The notes beneath the pieces were generated by a model. That model did no database searches. It was not told where the DNA came from and was given only the letters and a program-made list of their open reading frames with translations. From assembly GCA_000717735.1 (NCBI GenBank), contig JOBE01000004.1:62001-126000 (forward strand): 64,000 nucleotides of DNA, in the 5' to 3' direction. The stretch comes from Streptomyces griseoluteus. GTDB lineage: Bacteria > Actinomycetota > Actinomycetes > Streptomycetales > Streptomycetaceae. Each line of letters begins with the position of its first letter. Position 1 is the stretch's first letter. Made by a program: the position numbers and the translations under genes. Below, one piece after another: positions 27,122 through 35,464 of this stretch.

Positions 27122-28020
27122 GCCGGCGACACCTTCCTCCCGCCGCCCCGACCGCCCTTCCCGGCCGCCGCCCCGGCCGGGGCATCGCCGCCCGGGCGGC
27201 CGGCCGGGCCGTCGCCGTGGCCGCGGACCGCGCCGCCGCGCCCGGCGGGCTGCGTTTCACCGAGCGCCAGCTCTACTACGAGACCTGCCGCGTGCTGAGC
27301 CCCGGAGCGGCCCTCCTCGGCCGGATCCCCGGCACCCCGGCCCCGGTCCTGCGCCTGCCCGCCTTCACCCGCGCGCTGGACGCCCTCGGCCGGGAGAACG
27401 TCCCGGGCCTCCTCCCTCCACCGGCCGCGCCGCGCATCCCGCATGCGGGCGAACCGTCGGAGCCGGACCTCTACGACTACGGGCTGCCCCGGCTGCTGAT
27501 CTGCCAGGACCGCGCGATCGCCGGGATGCTGCTCGCCAACCACGTCCACCTGGAAGCGGCGTGTCCGGTCCTCGCCGCCCCGGACGCCCTGCCGCTCGAC
27601 CCGCGGCTGCTCGCCGCCCTGGAGCGGGCCGGCGGTGCCACCGTGCACGTCCTGCACGACGCGAGCCCGTCCGGGGTCGCACTCCCCGCCCGGGTCCGGG
27701 CCGGCCTCGGGCCGGTGCCCGGCGTCCGGGTGGTGTCCCTGGGCCTCGTGCCCCGGCACGCGGCAGCCCTGCGCCTGCCCTCCGGCCGAGGACCGGCTCC
27801 CGGACCCGGTGCCCTCGCGGACCGGCCCGCCGCCCTGCGGCCACGGGAGGCCGAGTGGCTGGCGAGCGGACGGTTCGCCCAGGTGGCCGCCGTGCCGCCG
27901 GCCCGGCTCGTCCGCACGGTCCTGCGCCTGACCCGGGGACCACGGCCACCCCGCGACTCCCTGTGGAGCGGCCTGCGCGGACTGCGCGGAACCGGCTTCA
28001 TGACCTGGCCCGCCGCGTGA
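27118..28020 (+). CDS. Soluble protein of unknown function, paralogue 3 of 3
   Basis: 300 residues. It keeps the core of its two neighbours, RFTERQLYYETCRVL, then a mixed alpha/beta region with VHVLHDASPSGVAL, and the C-terminal GFMTWPA, but lacks the zinc ribbon and the membrane helices; an Arg/Ala-rich N-terminus replaces them. The QLYY form is the closest of the three to the winged-helix tyrosine motif of topoisomerase VI A/Spo11 proteins. Overlaps the preceding gene by ATGA. Function unknown; probably forms a complex with the two membrane paralogues (inference). Confidence 0.75.
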   Translation: MSRRHLPPAAPTALPGRRPGRGIAARAAGRAVAVAADRAAAPGGLRFTERQLYYETCRVLSPGAALLGRIPGTPAPVLRLPAFTRALDALGRENVPGLLPPPAAPRIPHAGEPSEPDLYDYGLPRLLICQDRAIAGMLLANHVHLEAACPVLAAPDALPLDPRLLAALERAGGATVHVLHDASPSGVALPARVRAGLGPVPGVRVVSLGLVPRHAAALRLPSGRGPAPGPGALADRPAALRPREAEWLASGRFAQVAAVPPARLVRTVLRLTRGPRPPRDSLWSGLRGLRGTGFMTWPAA

Positions 28021-28064
28021 CCCGCCCCCGGCGCTCCCTTCCACACACCCGAGGTACGCACACC

Positions 28065-28616
28065 ATGATCCGACCCGAAGAGATCGGCTACGCGGACGAA
28101 CTGCTCGCCGACGGCACCGTCCACCGCACCTACGAGGACGGCCTGGAGGAGTGGCGGCGCCGCACCACCGGCCGCCCGCACCACGTGTCCTGGCACGACA
28201 ACCGCGGCGCCTCCGGCACCGACGAGCTGCTCGGCGACCGCATCATCAAACGCACCCTCGCCGACGGCACCACCACCTACGCCCGGGACATCGGCTACGG
28301 CCGCACGCTCTGGGCTCGCGGCGAGAAGGTCCTGGTCAACCGCAGCTCCTTCGGCGGCCGGATGGGCGTACTGCTCACCGGCCTGGGGGTGGCGACCCTC
28401 GCGATCACCGCCGCCCAGCTGCCGCCGCTGAGCATGTCCCCCGAACAGGAGGAGGCGCTGCGGCAGCAGCAGGCGCAGGCCAACCAGTCCTCCGGTGGCG
28501 GCGGCGACAGCGGGGGCGGTGGCGGTGGCGGCGAGGACGGGGGAGGCGACGGGAACGACTGGGACACGAACTGGGACGGCGACGGGGACGCCTGGAGCGA
28601 CGACGACTTCGGCTGA
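28065..28616 (+). CDS. Small single-pass membrane protein with Gly/Asp-rich tail
   Basis: 183 residues. The first 90 contain two related segments (LLADGTVHRTYEDG and IIKRTLADGTTTYARD) reminiscent of MORN-like repeats. One membrane helix follows at about 105-122 (MGVLLTGLGVATLAITAA), then a glutamine stretch and a tail of Gly runs and Asp/Trp repeats ending WSDDDFG. The ATG has GAGG 9 bases upstream, and the gene lies 44 bases after the third paralogue. Unknown function; the acidic tail could bind cations or a basic partner. Confidence 0.7.
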   Translation: MIRPEEIGYADELLADGTVHRTYEDGLEEWRRRTTGRPHHVSWHDNRGASGTDELLGDRIIKRTLADGTTTYARDIGYGRTLWARGEKVLVNRSSFGGRMGVLLTGLGVATLAITAAQLPPLSMSPEQEEALRQQQAQANQSSGGGGDSGGGGGGGEDGGGDGNDWDTNWDGDGDAWSDDDFG

Positions 28617-28664
28617 CCGGCGCACGCACCCCCACGAGAACAGCACGAGAAGAAGGAGCCGTAC

Positions 28665-30440
28665 GTGGCACGTCTGTGCGCCTGCCTGGCCGCGACCACC
28701 GGGCAGGCCCGCGCCCATCTCGACGCGATGGGCGCCCTCGGACCCGGGCACACACCGGCCGGGGTCCCCGGCGCCGAGGTGTCGCTGCTCACCGGCGAGA
28801 CCGGCCACGCCGAGGGCCCGTTCACCGCGTACGACCGGACGGCGGTCGGGGAGGTCACCCTGCACAACCGGCCGGTGCTGCTCGCCGCCCTCGCGGAGCG
28901 GTCCGCGCCACCGCCGCCCGGCTGCTCGGACGGTGAACTGCTCCTGCGCAGCTGGGCGTTGCTCGGGGACGCGGGGGTGGCACGGGCCGAGGGGATGTTC
29001 GTGCTCGCCGTCCTCGACGGTCAGGACCTGGTCCTGATCCGCGACCACGTCGGTGCCCGCACCCTGTTCTACGCGCGGGCCGACGGCGCCTGGGCCGCCT
29101 CCACCTCCCTGCGCGCGCTGCGCCGCTGGCCCGCGCTCGGCGCCTCGATGAACCTGTCCGCCGTCCGCTCCTTCCTCACCTTCGCCTATCTGCCCGGGGA
29201 GGAGACCCTGCTGACCGGCGTACGGGAGCTGCTGCCCGGACGGGTGCTCCGGCTGCACCGGGACGGGACGTCCACCGAGACCGTCCACTGGGAGCCCAGG
29301 GAACGGATCGAGCGACCCACGCCGGAGGACCCGACCGGTCATGTCCTGGAGTTGCGGGCCCTGTTGGAGCGGGCGACGGCGAGCCGGCTGCCCGCCGCCG
29401 AGCCGGCCGCCGTGCTCCTCTCCGGCGGGATCGACAGCTCGCTGGTCACGGCCCTCGCGGCGAAGCTCCACAACCACCCGGTGCACACGTACTCCATCAG
29501 CTTCGGCGACGACCTGCCGAACGAACTGGGGTACTCGGGCCTGGTCGCCACGCACTGCCACACCCGGCACCAGGTCCTGAACGTGTCGGGCGAGGCCGTG
29601 GCCGCCCGGCTCGCCGAGGCGGCCGCGCTCCTCGACAGCCCCGTCGGCGACCCGCTGACCGTGCCGAACCTGATGCTCGCCGAGGCCGTGGCCGCCGACG
29701 GCGCCTCCGTCGTCCTCAACGGTGAGGGCGGGGACCCCGTCTTCGGCGGCCCGAAGAACCTCCCCATGCTGGTCCAGGAGATGCACCGGACGCCGGGCGC
29801 GCCCTGGGACGAGGACCGGGCGACCGCCTACCTCCGCTCGTACCGCAAGTGCTGGACCGACCTGCCGGACCTGCTGACCGCGCCGGCGCTCGCGGCCCTG
29901 CGCGACGCCCCGCCCTTGGAGCGGCACGTGGCCCCGTACCTGACGGCGGACGGCGGTGGCCCGTACCGGATGGGACACCTCCTCAACCAGCTGCTCCACT
30001 GCAACCTGCGGACCAAGGGCGCCCACCACATCCTCACCAAGGTGGAACGGCTGACCTCCTCGCAGGGGGTGGAGGGCCGTTCCCCGCTCTTCGACCGGTC
30101 GGTCGTCGACCACGCCTTCGCGACCCCGCCCTCCTTCAAGCTCCGGGGGACGGCGGAGAAGTGGATCCTGAAGGAGGCCGTCCGTGACCTCCTTCCGGAC
30201 ACGGTGGTCGACCGCCCCAAGAGCGGGATGCGGGTGCCGGTGCAGCAGTGGCTGACGGGGCCGCTCCGTGACCTCGGCCAGGACCTGCTCCTCGGCCCCA
30301 CCTCCCGGCAGCGCGGGCTGTTCCGGCCGGAGACCGTCCGCGCCTGGCTGCGGGGCGACGGCGCCCTGCTCCCCCGGCAGGGCGGAAAGCTGTGGCTGGT
30401 GCTGACCCTGGAGCTCTGGCTGCGGTCGTACGAGGTGTGA
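28665..30440 (+). CDS. Asparagine-synthetase-like enzyme without an N-terminal catalytic Cys
   Basis: 591 residues. The C-terminal half is an asparagine synthetase domain with the ATP pyrophosphatase loop VLLSGGIDSS (about 249-258) and the later GEGGDPVFGG. The N-terminal half resembles the glutaminase domain (IRDHVGARTLFYA) but begins VARLCACLA, not Met-Cys-Gly, so the usual nucleophile at residue 2 is absent. Beta-lactam synthetases and lasso cyclases are degenerate in the same way and activate carboxylates for amide formation without glutamine. The GTG start has AAGGAG 6 bases upstream. It lies in the cupin operon, so a specialised amide-forming reaction is likelier than asparagine supply. 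Confidence 0.85.
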   Translation: MARLCACLAATTGQARAHLDAMGALGPGHTPAGVPGAEVSLLTGETGHAEGPFTAYDRTAVGEVTLHNRPVLLAALAERSAPPPPGCSDGELLLRSWALLGDAGVARAEGMFVLAVLDGQDLVLIRDHVGARTLFYARADGAWAASTSLRALRRWPALGASMNLSAVRSFLTFAYLPGEETLLTGVRELLPGRVLRLHRDGTSTETVHWEPRERIERPTPEDPTGHVLELRALLERATASRLPAAEPAAVLLSGGIDSSLVTALAAKLHNHPVHTYSISFGDDLPNELGYSGLVATHCHTRHQVLNVSGEAVAARLAEAAALLDSPVGDPLTVPNLMLAEAVAADGASVVLNGEGGDPVFGGPKNLPMLVQEMHRTPGAPWDEDRATAYLRSYRKCWTDLPDLLTAPALAALRDAPPLERHVAPYLTADGGGPYRMGHLLNQLLHCNLRTKGAHHILTKVERLTSSQGVEGRSPLFDRSVVDHAFATPPSFKLRGTAEKWILKEAVRDLLPDTVVDRPKSGMRVPVQQWLTGPLRDLGQDLLLGPTSRQRGLFRPETVRAWLRGDGALLPRQGGKLWLVLTLELWLRSYEV

Positions 30441-30530
30441 ACCGCGTACGGCAGACCGATCCACCCGTCCGCCGGTCTCTCCTGTCCCCCCATCCCCGAT
30501 CCCCGGTGCACCGATCCACGAAAGGCCGTC

Positions 30531-31916
30531 ATGAGCACCAGCTCCTCGACTCCCCCCATCGACCTGACCGACCCCCGCACCGGGGCGCCGCGCGGCACCT
30601 CCGTTCGGTCCCGGCAGCCCGAGGTCCTGGCCGCCGTGGCCGCAGGGCGCGCCGCACTGCCCGCCTGGAGCGGGCTCACGCCCAAGGACCGTGGGCGCCG
30701 GCTCGACCGCCTCGCGGGTCTGGTCGAGGAGCACGCGGCGGAGTACGCGGCCCGTGAGCGGGCCGGGACGGGCAAGCCGGAGGCGGAGGTGGCGGGCGAG
30801 ATCGAGCAGGTCGCGGACCTGTTCCGGTTCTTCGCGACGGCGGCCAGGACGCGCACCGCACCGGCGGCGGGGCGCCTTGTGGCGGGCCACGAGAGCTGGG
30901 TGCGCTGGGAGCCGGTCGGCGTGGTGGGTGCGGTCGTGCCCTGGAACTATCCGCTGCTCATGGCGGCCTGGCGGTGCGCGCCGGCCCTGGCTGCCGGGAA
31001 CACGGTCGTCGTGAAGCCGGCCGAGACGACCCCCGACAGTCTGCTGCTCCTCGCCGAGCACGCCGGATCCGTGCTCGGCCCCGATGTGCTCCAGTGCCTC
31101 ACGGGCGACCGGGAGACCGGCCGGCTGCTCGTCGGGGCGGCGGTCGACATGGTGGCGTTCACCGGCAGCGGGCGGGCCGGCGCGGACGTGGCGGCGCGCG
31201 CGGGGACCCGGCGGGTCAGTCTGGAACTGGGCGGCAACGCTCCGGCGATCGTCCTCCCGGACGCGCCCGACGACACCTGGTCGTCCCTCACGGAGGCCGT
31301 CACGTACAACGCGGGGCAGAGCTGCGCAGCCCCGGCGCGGGTCATCACCCTGGCGGCTAACTACGAGGCGGCCGTCGAGGGTCTCACGGCGGCCCTGCGG
31401 TCCCGGGTTGCGGGCCGTGACTTCGGGCCGCTGAACAACCCGGACCAGGCCGAGCGCTACGACCGGCTGGTCGCCTCCTCCGCCGCCAAGCGGAACCTCG
31501 TCGCGGAGATCGCCCCAAGACCGGGTGAGGAGGCGGGCCATTGGCGTCCTGCCCGGCTGCTCGCGGACCTCCCGGACGACGACCCGGCCGTCACCGAGGA
31601 GGTGTTCGGCCCGCTCCTCACCGTGCAGCGGGCCGACGGGGTCGAGGCCGCCCTCGCCCTGGCGGGCAGCGTCCCGCAGGCGCTCGCGGCGAGCGTGTGG
31701 ACCACCGACCTCTCGGCGGGACTCGAGCTGGCCGCCGCCCTGGACGCGGGCGAGACCTGGCTCAACTGCCATCTCGTGCAGACGGCGGAGCTCCCGCACG
31801 GCGGCCGCGGCGCCTCCGGCCACGGCACCGACCTGAGCACGCTGGCACTCCAGGAGTACCAGCGGCCCAAGACGGTCACGGTCCGGCTGAGTTCAGGCGC
31901 CGGAGTTGTTCGGTGA
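30531..31916 (+). CDS. Aldehyde dehydrogenase family protein
   Basis: 461 residues with the cofactor segment PWNYPLLMAAWRCAPALAAG, the general base in LELGGNAP and the nucleophile in GQSCAAP. The closest recognisable subfamily is aminobutyraldehyde/betaine-aldehyde dehydrogenase. It is last in the cupin operon, 90 bases after the synthetase gene, and its last 41 bases overlap a converging small gene. The partner synthetase and cupin suggest oxidation of an amino- or amido-aldehyde (inference). Confidence 0.85.
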   Translation: MSTSSSTPPIDLTDPRTGAPRGTSVRSRQPEVLAAVAAGRAALPAWSGLTPKDRGRRLDRLAGLVEEHAAEYAARERAGTGKPEAEVAGEIEQVADLFRFFATAARTRTAPAAGRLVAGHESWVRWEPVGVVGAVVPWNYPLLMAAWRCAPALAAGNTVVVKPAETTPDSLLLLAEHAGSVLGPDVLQCLTGDRETGRLLVGAAVDMVAFTGSGRAGADVAARAGTRRVSLELGGNAPAIVLPDAPDDTWSSLTEAVTYNAGQSCAAPARVITLAANYEAAVEGLTAALRSRVAGRDFGPLNNPDQAERYDRLVASSAAKRNLVAEIAPRPGEEAGHWRPARLLADLPDDDPAVTEEVFGPLLTVQRADGVEAALALAGSVPQALAASVWTTDLSAGLELAAALDAGETWLNCHLVQTAELPHGGRGASGHGTDLSTLALQEYQRPKTVTVRLSSGAGVVR

Positions 31917-32157
31917 GCCGGTCGGCGGCCCAGCGGTACGTGGGTCCGTACGCGACGGGATCGTAGGCCCGTACGGCCGGCTCCGTGACGAGGATCAGCC
32001 CGAGGTACACGTCGTACAGGGTCAGCCGCAGGTGTTCCCGGTCGGTGAGCGCACGGCCGAGGACCCCGTCGAGCACGCCGAGCACGCCGGGCACCGCGTC
32101 GGGCTCCTGGAACATCAGCAGGGAGACCAGCTCCGCGAGGGGGTCGCCGGCACTCAG
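31876..32157 (-). CDS. Small helical protein of unknown function, coupled to glutaminase
   Basis: About 93 residues (LAELVSLLMFQEPD ... EHLRLTLYDVYLGLILVTEP ... TYRWAADRLTEQLRRL). The composition looks like a folded helical protein, not a frame shadow, and it continues well past the glutaminase stop. No ATG or GTG lies at the junction. A CTG at 32157 overlaps the glutaminase TGA (CTGA), copying the GTGA/ATGA couplings around it; otherwise an ATG at 32115 would start it. Its 3' end overlaps the converging aldehyde dehydrogenase gene. Start uncertain, function unknown. Confidence 0.5.
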   Translation of the reverse strand: MSAGDPLAELVSLLMFQEPDAVPGVLGVLDGVLGRALTDREHLRLTLYDVYLGLILVTEPAVRAYDPVAYGPTYRWAADRLTEQLRRLNSAGP

Positions 32158-33077
32158 AACACGGACAGGCCCGTGATCGTCGTGAAGCGGTCGAGGGCCG
32201 TCACGCCCGCCACCGAGTTGCCCCGGCTGTCGAGGCCCGGGCTCCACACGCACAGGGTGCAGCGCCCCGGCACCACGGCCACGACCGCCCCGCCGACGCC
32301 GCTCTTGCCCGGCAGGCCCACGCGGTAGGCGAAGTCACCGGCCGCGTCGTAGGTGCCGCAGGTGAGCATGACCGCGTTGACCTGTTTGGCCTGGCTCCGG
32401 GTCAGCAGGCGGCTGCCGTCGGCGCGCAGGCCGTGCCGGGCCAGGAAGCCGGTGGCCAGGGCCAGGTCGGCGCAGGAGGCTTCGAGGGAGCACTGGCGGA
32501 AGTACTCACGCAGGAGGTCGGGGACGGGTCCTGTGATGTTGCCGTAGGAGGCCATGAAGTGGGCGAGGGCCGCGTTGCGGTCGCCGTGGGCGGCTTCCGA
32601 GTCGGCCACGCCGGTGTCGAAGGCGAGGTCCGGGTTGCCGCTCTCGGCCCGGAGGAACGCGAGCAGGCTGCCCGAGGCGTCGCCGGTCAGCCGGTGCAGG
32701 CGGTCGGTGACGACGAGGGCGCCGGCGTTGATGAAGGGGTTGCGCGGGATGCCCTGCTCGTACTCCAGCTGGACGAGGGAGTTGAAGGGGTCGCCGGAGG
32801 GTTCCCTTCCGACGTGGGCCCAGAGTTCCTCGCCCTCCCCGGCGAGGGCGAGCGCCAGGGTGAAGACCTTGGTGACGGACTGGGTGGAGAAGGGGCGGCG
32901 CCAGTCCCCCACTCCGTAGACGGTGCCGTCGAGTTCGGCGACGGCCATGCCGAAGTCCGCGGGGTCGCCCGCGGCGAGCGCCGGGATGTAGTCGGCGGGG
33001 GTGCCCCGGTCCGTGAGTCCGGCGATCTCCTCGGCGATGCGGTCGAGTACGGGCTGGAAGGAGGTGGTCGTGGTCAT
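32154..33077 (-). CDS. glsA: Glutaminase (serine-dependent, GlsA type)
   Basis: 307 residues of the beta-lactamase-like glutaminase family, with the Ser67-x-x-Lys70 catalytic pair in STQSVTK and conserved NPFINAGAL and YNITGPVPD-like segments. It hydrolyses glutamine to glutamate and ammonia in the cytoplasm. The ATG overlaps the stop of the upstream hydrolase gene (ATGA), making a coupled two- or three-gene unit. Confidence 0.93.
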   Translation of the reverse strand: MTTTTSFQPVLDRIAEEIAGLTDRGTPADYIPALAAGDPADFGMAVAELDGTVYGVGDWRRPFSTQSVTKVFTLALALAGEGEELWAHVGREPSGDPFNSLVQLEYEQGIPRNPFINAGALVVTDRLHRLTGDASGSLLAFLRAESGNPDLAFDTGVADSEAAHGDRNAALAHFMASYGNITGPVPDLLREYFRQCSLEASCADLALATGFLARHGLRADGSRLLTRSQAKQVNAVMLTCGTYDAAGDFAYRVGLPGKSGVGGAVVAVVPGRCTLCVWSPGLDSRGNSVAGVTALDRFTTITGLSVF

Positions 33078-34168
33078 GCGCCGGCCCGGGCTCCCCGGTC
33101 CTCGCGGGCCTGCCGGGCGGGGGCGAGGCCGAGGTCGCCGCCGGGGGCCGCGGTGAAGTAGCGGGCGACGTCCTCGTCCGTGACCTCGTCGAGGCGGGCC
33201 GGGGTCCAGTGGGGGTCGCGGTCCTTGTCGACGACCTGGGCGCGGATGCCCTCGACGAGGTCGGGGGTGGTGAGGGCGGCGCAGGAGACCCTGAACTCCA
33301 GGTCGAGGACCTCTTCGAGGGTGGCGAGGGCGCGGGAGCGGCGGAGGGTGGCCAGGGTGGCCTTGAGCGCGGTCGGGGACTTCGTGAGGAGGGTGGTGGC
33401 CGCCTCCTTGGCGGCGGGCACCCCGGTCTCGAAGAGGCGCTCCAGGACGGTCTCGACGGTCTCGGCCGGGTAGCAGGCGTCGATCCACTCCCGCTGCTCG
33501 GCGAGGACGCCGGGCGGGGCCGTGGCGGTGTGGAGGGCGACGGCCTCCCTTGCGGGCAGGCGGGTCAGGTCGCGCAGCAGGGCGGGGAGTTCGGCGGAGG
33601 GGACGAAGTGGTCGGCGAGGCCGGTGAGGATCGCGTCGGCGGCGCCGACGTGGCCGCCGGTGAGGGCCAGATGCGTCCCGAGTTCGCCGGGGGCGCGGCC
33701 GAGGAGGTGGGTGCCGCCGACGTCGGGGACGAATCCGATGCCGGTCTCCGGCATGGCGACCCGTGAGCGTTCGGTGACGACGCGGACGGAGCCGTGCGCG
33801 GAGACGCCGACGCCGCCGCCCATGACGATGCCGTCCATGAGGGCGACGTACGGCTTGGGGTAGCGGGCGATGCGGGCGTTGAGCCGGTACTCGTCGCGCC
33901 AGAAGGCCGCCGAGGCGGTGCCGCCGGCGCGGGCGTCGTCGTGGATGGCGCGGATGTCGCCGCCGGCGCAGAGACCGCGTTCCCCGGCGCCCTCGATGAC
34001 GACGCTGGCGACCGCCGGGTCGTGCTCCCACTGCGTGAGGGCCGCGTCGACGGCGAGGACCATCGGGTGGGTGAGCGCGTTGATGGCGCGGGGGCGGTTC
34101 AGGGTGATGATTCCGGCCCGGCCCTCCGTCCGGAGGAGTACGTCGGCGGTTCCGGTCGGCACGATCAC
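33074..34168 (-). CDS. 3-hydroxyisobutyryl-CoA hydrolase (enoyl-CoA hydratase family)
   Basis: 364 residues of the crotonase fold with the oxyanion segment GLCAGGDIRAIHDD and the catalytic-side GIVMGGGVGVS and MPETGIGFVPDVGG, plus the extra C-terminal domain typical of 3-hydroxyisobutyryl-CoA hydrolases of valine breakdown. The GTG at 34168 has AAGGGA upstream; an in-frame GTG two codons later is an alternative. Confidence 0.87.
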   Translation of the reverse strand: MIVPTGTADVLLRTEGRAGIITLNRPRAINALTHPMVLAVDAALTQWEHDPAVASVVIEGAGERGLCAGGDIRAIHDDARAGGTASAAFWRDEYRLNARIARYPKPYVALMDGIVMGGGVGVSAHGSVRVVTERSRVAMPETGIGFVPDVGGTHLLGRAPGELGTHLALTGGHVGAADAILTGLADHFVPSAELPALLRDLTRLPAREAVALHTATAPPGVLAEQREWIDACYPAETVETVLERLFETGVPAAKEAATTLLTKSPTALKATLATLRRSRALATLEEVLDLEFRVSCAALTTPDLVEGIRAQVVDKDRDPHWTPARLDEVTDEDVARYFTAAPGGDLGLAPARQAREDRGARAGA

Positions 34169-34444
34169 TCGGTCCCTTCGGGTGGCGCGGCTCGCTGTCC
34201 CGATCACCGTACCGGGCGGGTACGGAGGGACGAGCGGCAGCCGGTCCTGTCACCAGGGTGCCGGGAGACCGAGGCCTGGGGCAGGAGGGGACACGAGAGG
34301 GGAAGGACGCGAGGGCGGGGAAGGACGCGAGGGCGGGAAGGACTCATCCGCTTCTCGCGGATCCGGATTGCACGGTGCGCGGTCCTGTGACGGCCGCTAC
34401 CCCGCGTCCTCAGTATGGAGTCCTTCCCGTCCCTTCCATGGAAC
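34169..34444. other. Gap upstream of the hydrolase gene
   Basis: No gene seen. It holds a short tandem repeat (34299-34343) and, on the minus strand, the promoter region of the hydrolase-glutaminase unit. I cannot point to clear -35/-10 boxes. Confidence 0.5.
34299..34343. repeat. 18-bp tandem repeat, 2.5 copies
   Basis: GGGGAAGGACGCGAGGGC occurs at 34299-34316 and 34317-34334, with a shortened third start (GGGAAGGAC) at 34335-34343. Confidence 0.85.
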
Positions 34445-34484
34445 CACCGCTCCGGCGGGGGCGCGAGCCCCCGCCGGAGCGGTG
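34445..34484 (-). terminator. Terminator of the acetyltransferase gene
   Basis: A perfect 18-bp stem (CACCGCTCCGGCGGGGGC, 34445-34462, against 34467-34484) with a GCGA tetraloop, 10 bases past the stop at 34495. Confidence 0.85.
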
Positions 34485-34494
34485 ACGGAAGGGT

Positions 34495-35178
34495 TCAGGC
34501 CGGGAGCAGGTCCTGGGGGACGCGCACCTGGCGGGGGGTGGACAGACGGAGCTCGATGATGTCGCGGACGGTGGGCCATTCCTCGTCGAGGATCGAGTAG
34601 AAGGCCGTGTCGCGGACGGCTCCGTCGAGCCCGCGCGAGTGGGCCCGGCGGACGCCTTCGCAGCTCGCTCCGAGGCGTTCGATCGCGATTCTGGAGCGGG
34701 TGTTGCGGGCGTCGGCGCGCATGGTGATGCGCCGGACGCCCCAGGCTTCGAAGGCATGCCGGAGCATGAGGTACTTGGCCTCGGTGTTGATGCCGGTACC
34801 CCGGGCGTCCCCGGCGATCCAGGTGTTGCCGATCTCGGCGGCGTCCGGCACGGAGGTCAGCGGATCTCCGTGCGGCATGCCGGGTAGGGGGGGCCAGGTG
34901 AGCGGGCCCCTCCAGTAGTCGAGTTCGAGGAACCGGGTCGAACCGATGACTCGTTCGTCGGCCGTACTGATCAGGGCGAAGGGCAGGGATCGTCCTGCCG
35001 CCTGATCGGTCAGGGCACGGGCGATGTAGTCGAGGGCCGATTCGAAGCCGTCGGGTACGGGGGTGAAGGCGTAGGCCGCTCGGTCCGCCCCGCCGGCCCG
35101 GGCGAGGGCTTCGGCGTGCCGCATCGCCAGCGGCTCCAGGCGCACGGAGCGCCCGGTCAGGAGAACAGGTACTGGCAC
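34495..35178 (-). CDS. GNAT family N-acetyltransferase (RimJ/RimL type)
   Basis: 227 residues. It begins LTGRSVRLEPLAMRHAEAL and contains the acetyl-CoA region GDARGTGINTEAKYLMLRHAFE and the NTRSRIAIERLGASCEGVRR segment typical of RimJ/RimL-like ribosomal-protein or small-molecule acetyltransferases. The GTG start at 35178 has GAGG 4 bases upstream. The usual Q/R-x-x-G-x-A/G loop is changed to RGTGIN, as in many RimJ-like proteins. Confidence 0.85.
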   Translation of the reverse strand: MPVPVLLTGRSVRLEPLAMRHAEALARAGGADRAAYAFTPVPDGFESALDYIARALTDQAAGRSLPFALISTADERVIGSTRFLELDYWRGPLTWPPLPGMPHGDPLTSVPDAAEIGNTWIAGDARGTGINTEAKYLMLRHAFEAWGVRRITMRADARNTRSRIAIERLGASCEGVRRAHSRGLDGAVRDTAFYSILDEEWPTVRDIIELRLSTPRQVRVPQDLLPA

Positions 35179-35464
35179 GGAACCTCGGGTCTTTCACGGG
35201 CAGGGAAAGCTTCCGCCGTGGGGTGACCGCGGCGGCAGCAGGAGGGAGGTTCTCGCCGGTGTCGATCTTGTCGTGAGAGCGACAAACAAGCAGGTAAAAC
35301 GGTTCGTCACCGGTGCGAGGAGGACAGTATGCAGCCACAAGCGCTCGGAGAACAGAACCCCGGGAGAACCCGGGTACACGCGCGGGTGAAGGCTCGCGCG
35401 CGCCCGGGTCGGACCGGTCTCGGACAACGGACGGGGCCGCCCGCCAGTCGGACGGCAGGACGGT
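35179..35464. other. Intergenic region with a TTGTCG/CGACAA dyad
   Basis: No gene seen. TTGTCG (35268-35273) and CGACAA (35280-35285) form a dyad with a 6-base spacer about 90 bases upstream of the acetyltransferase, a possible operator. Further right are GC-rich inverted segments (ACCCGGG ... CCCGGGT) that may end the RNase H transcript. Confidence 0.4.

Noticed and set aside
28665..30440. Lasso-peptide cyclase reading of the asparagine-synthetase-like gene
   Set aside because: No precursor peptide, leader peptidase or RRE-type gene is visible nearby.
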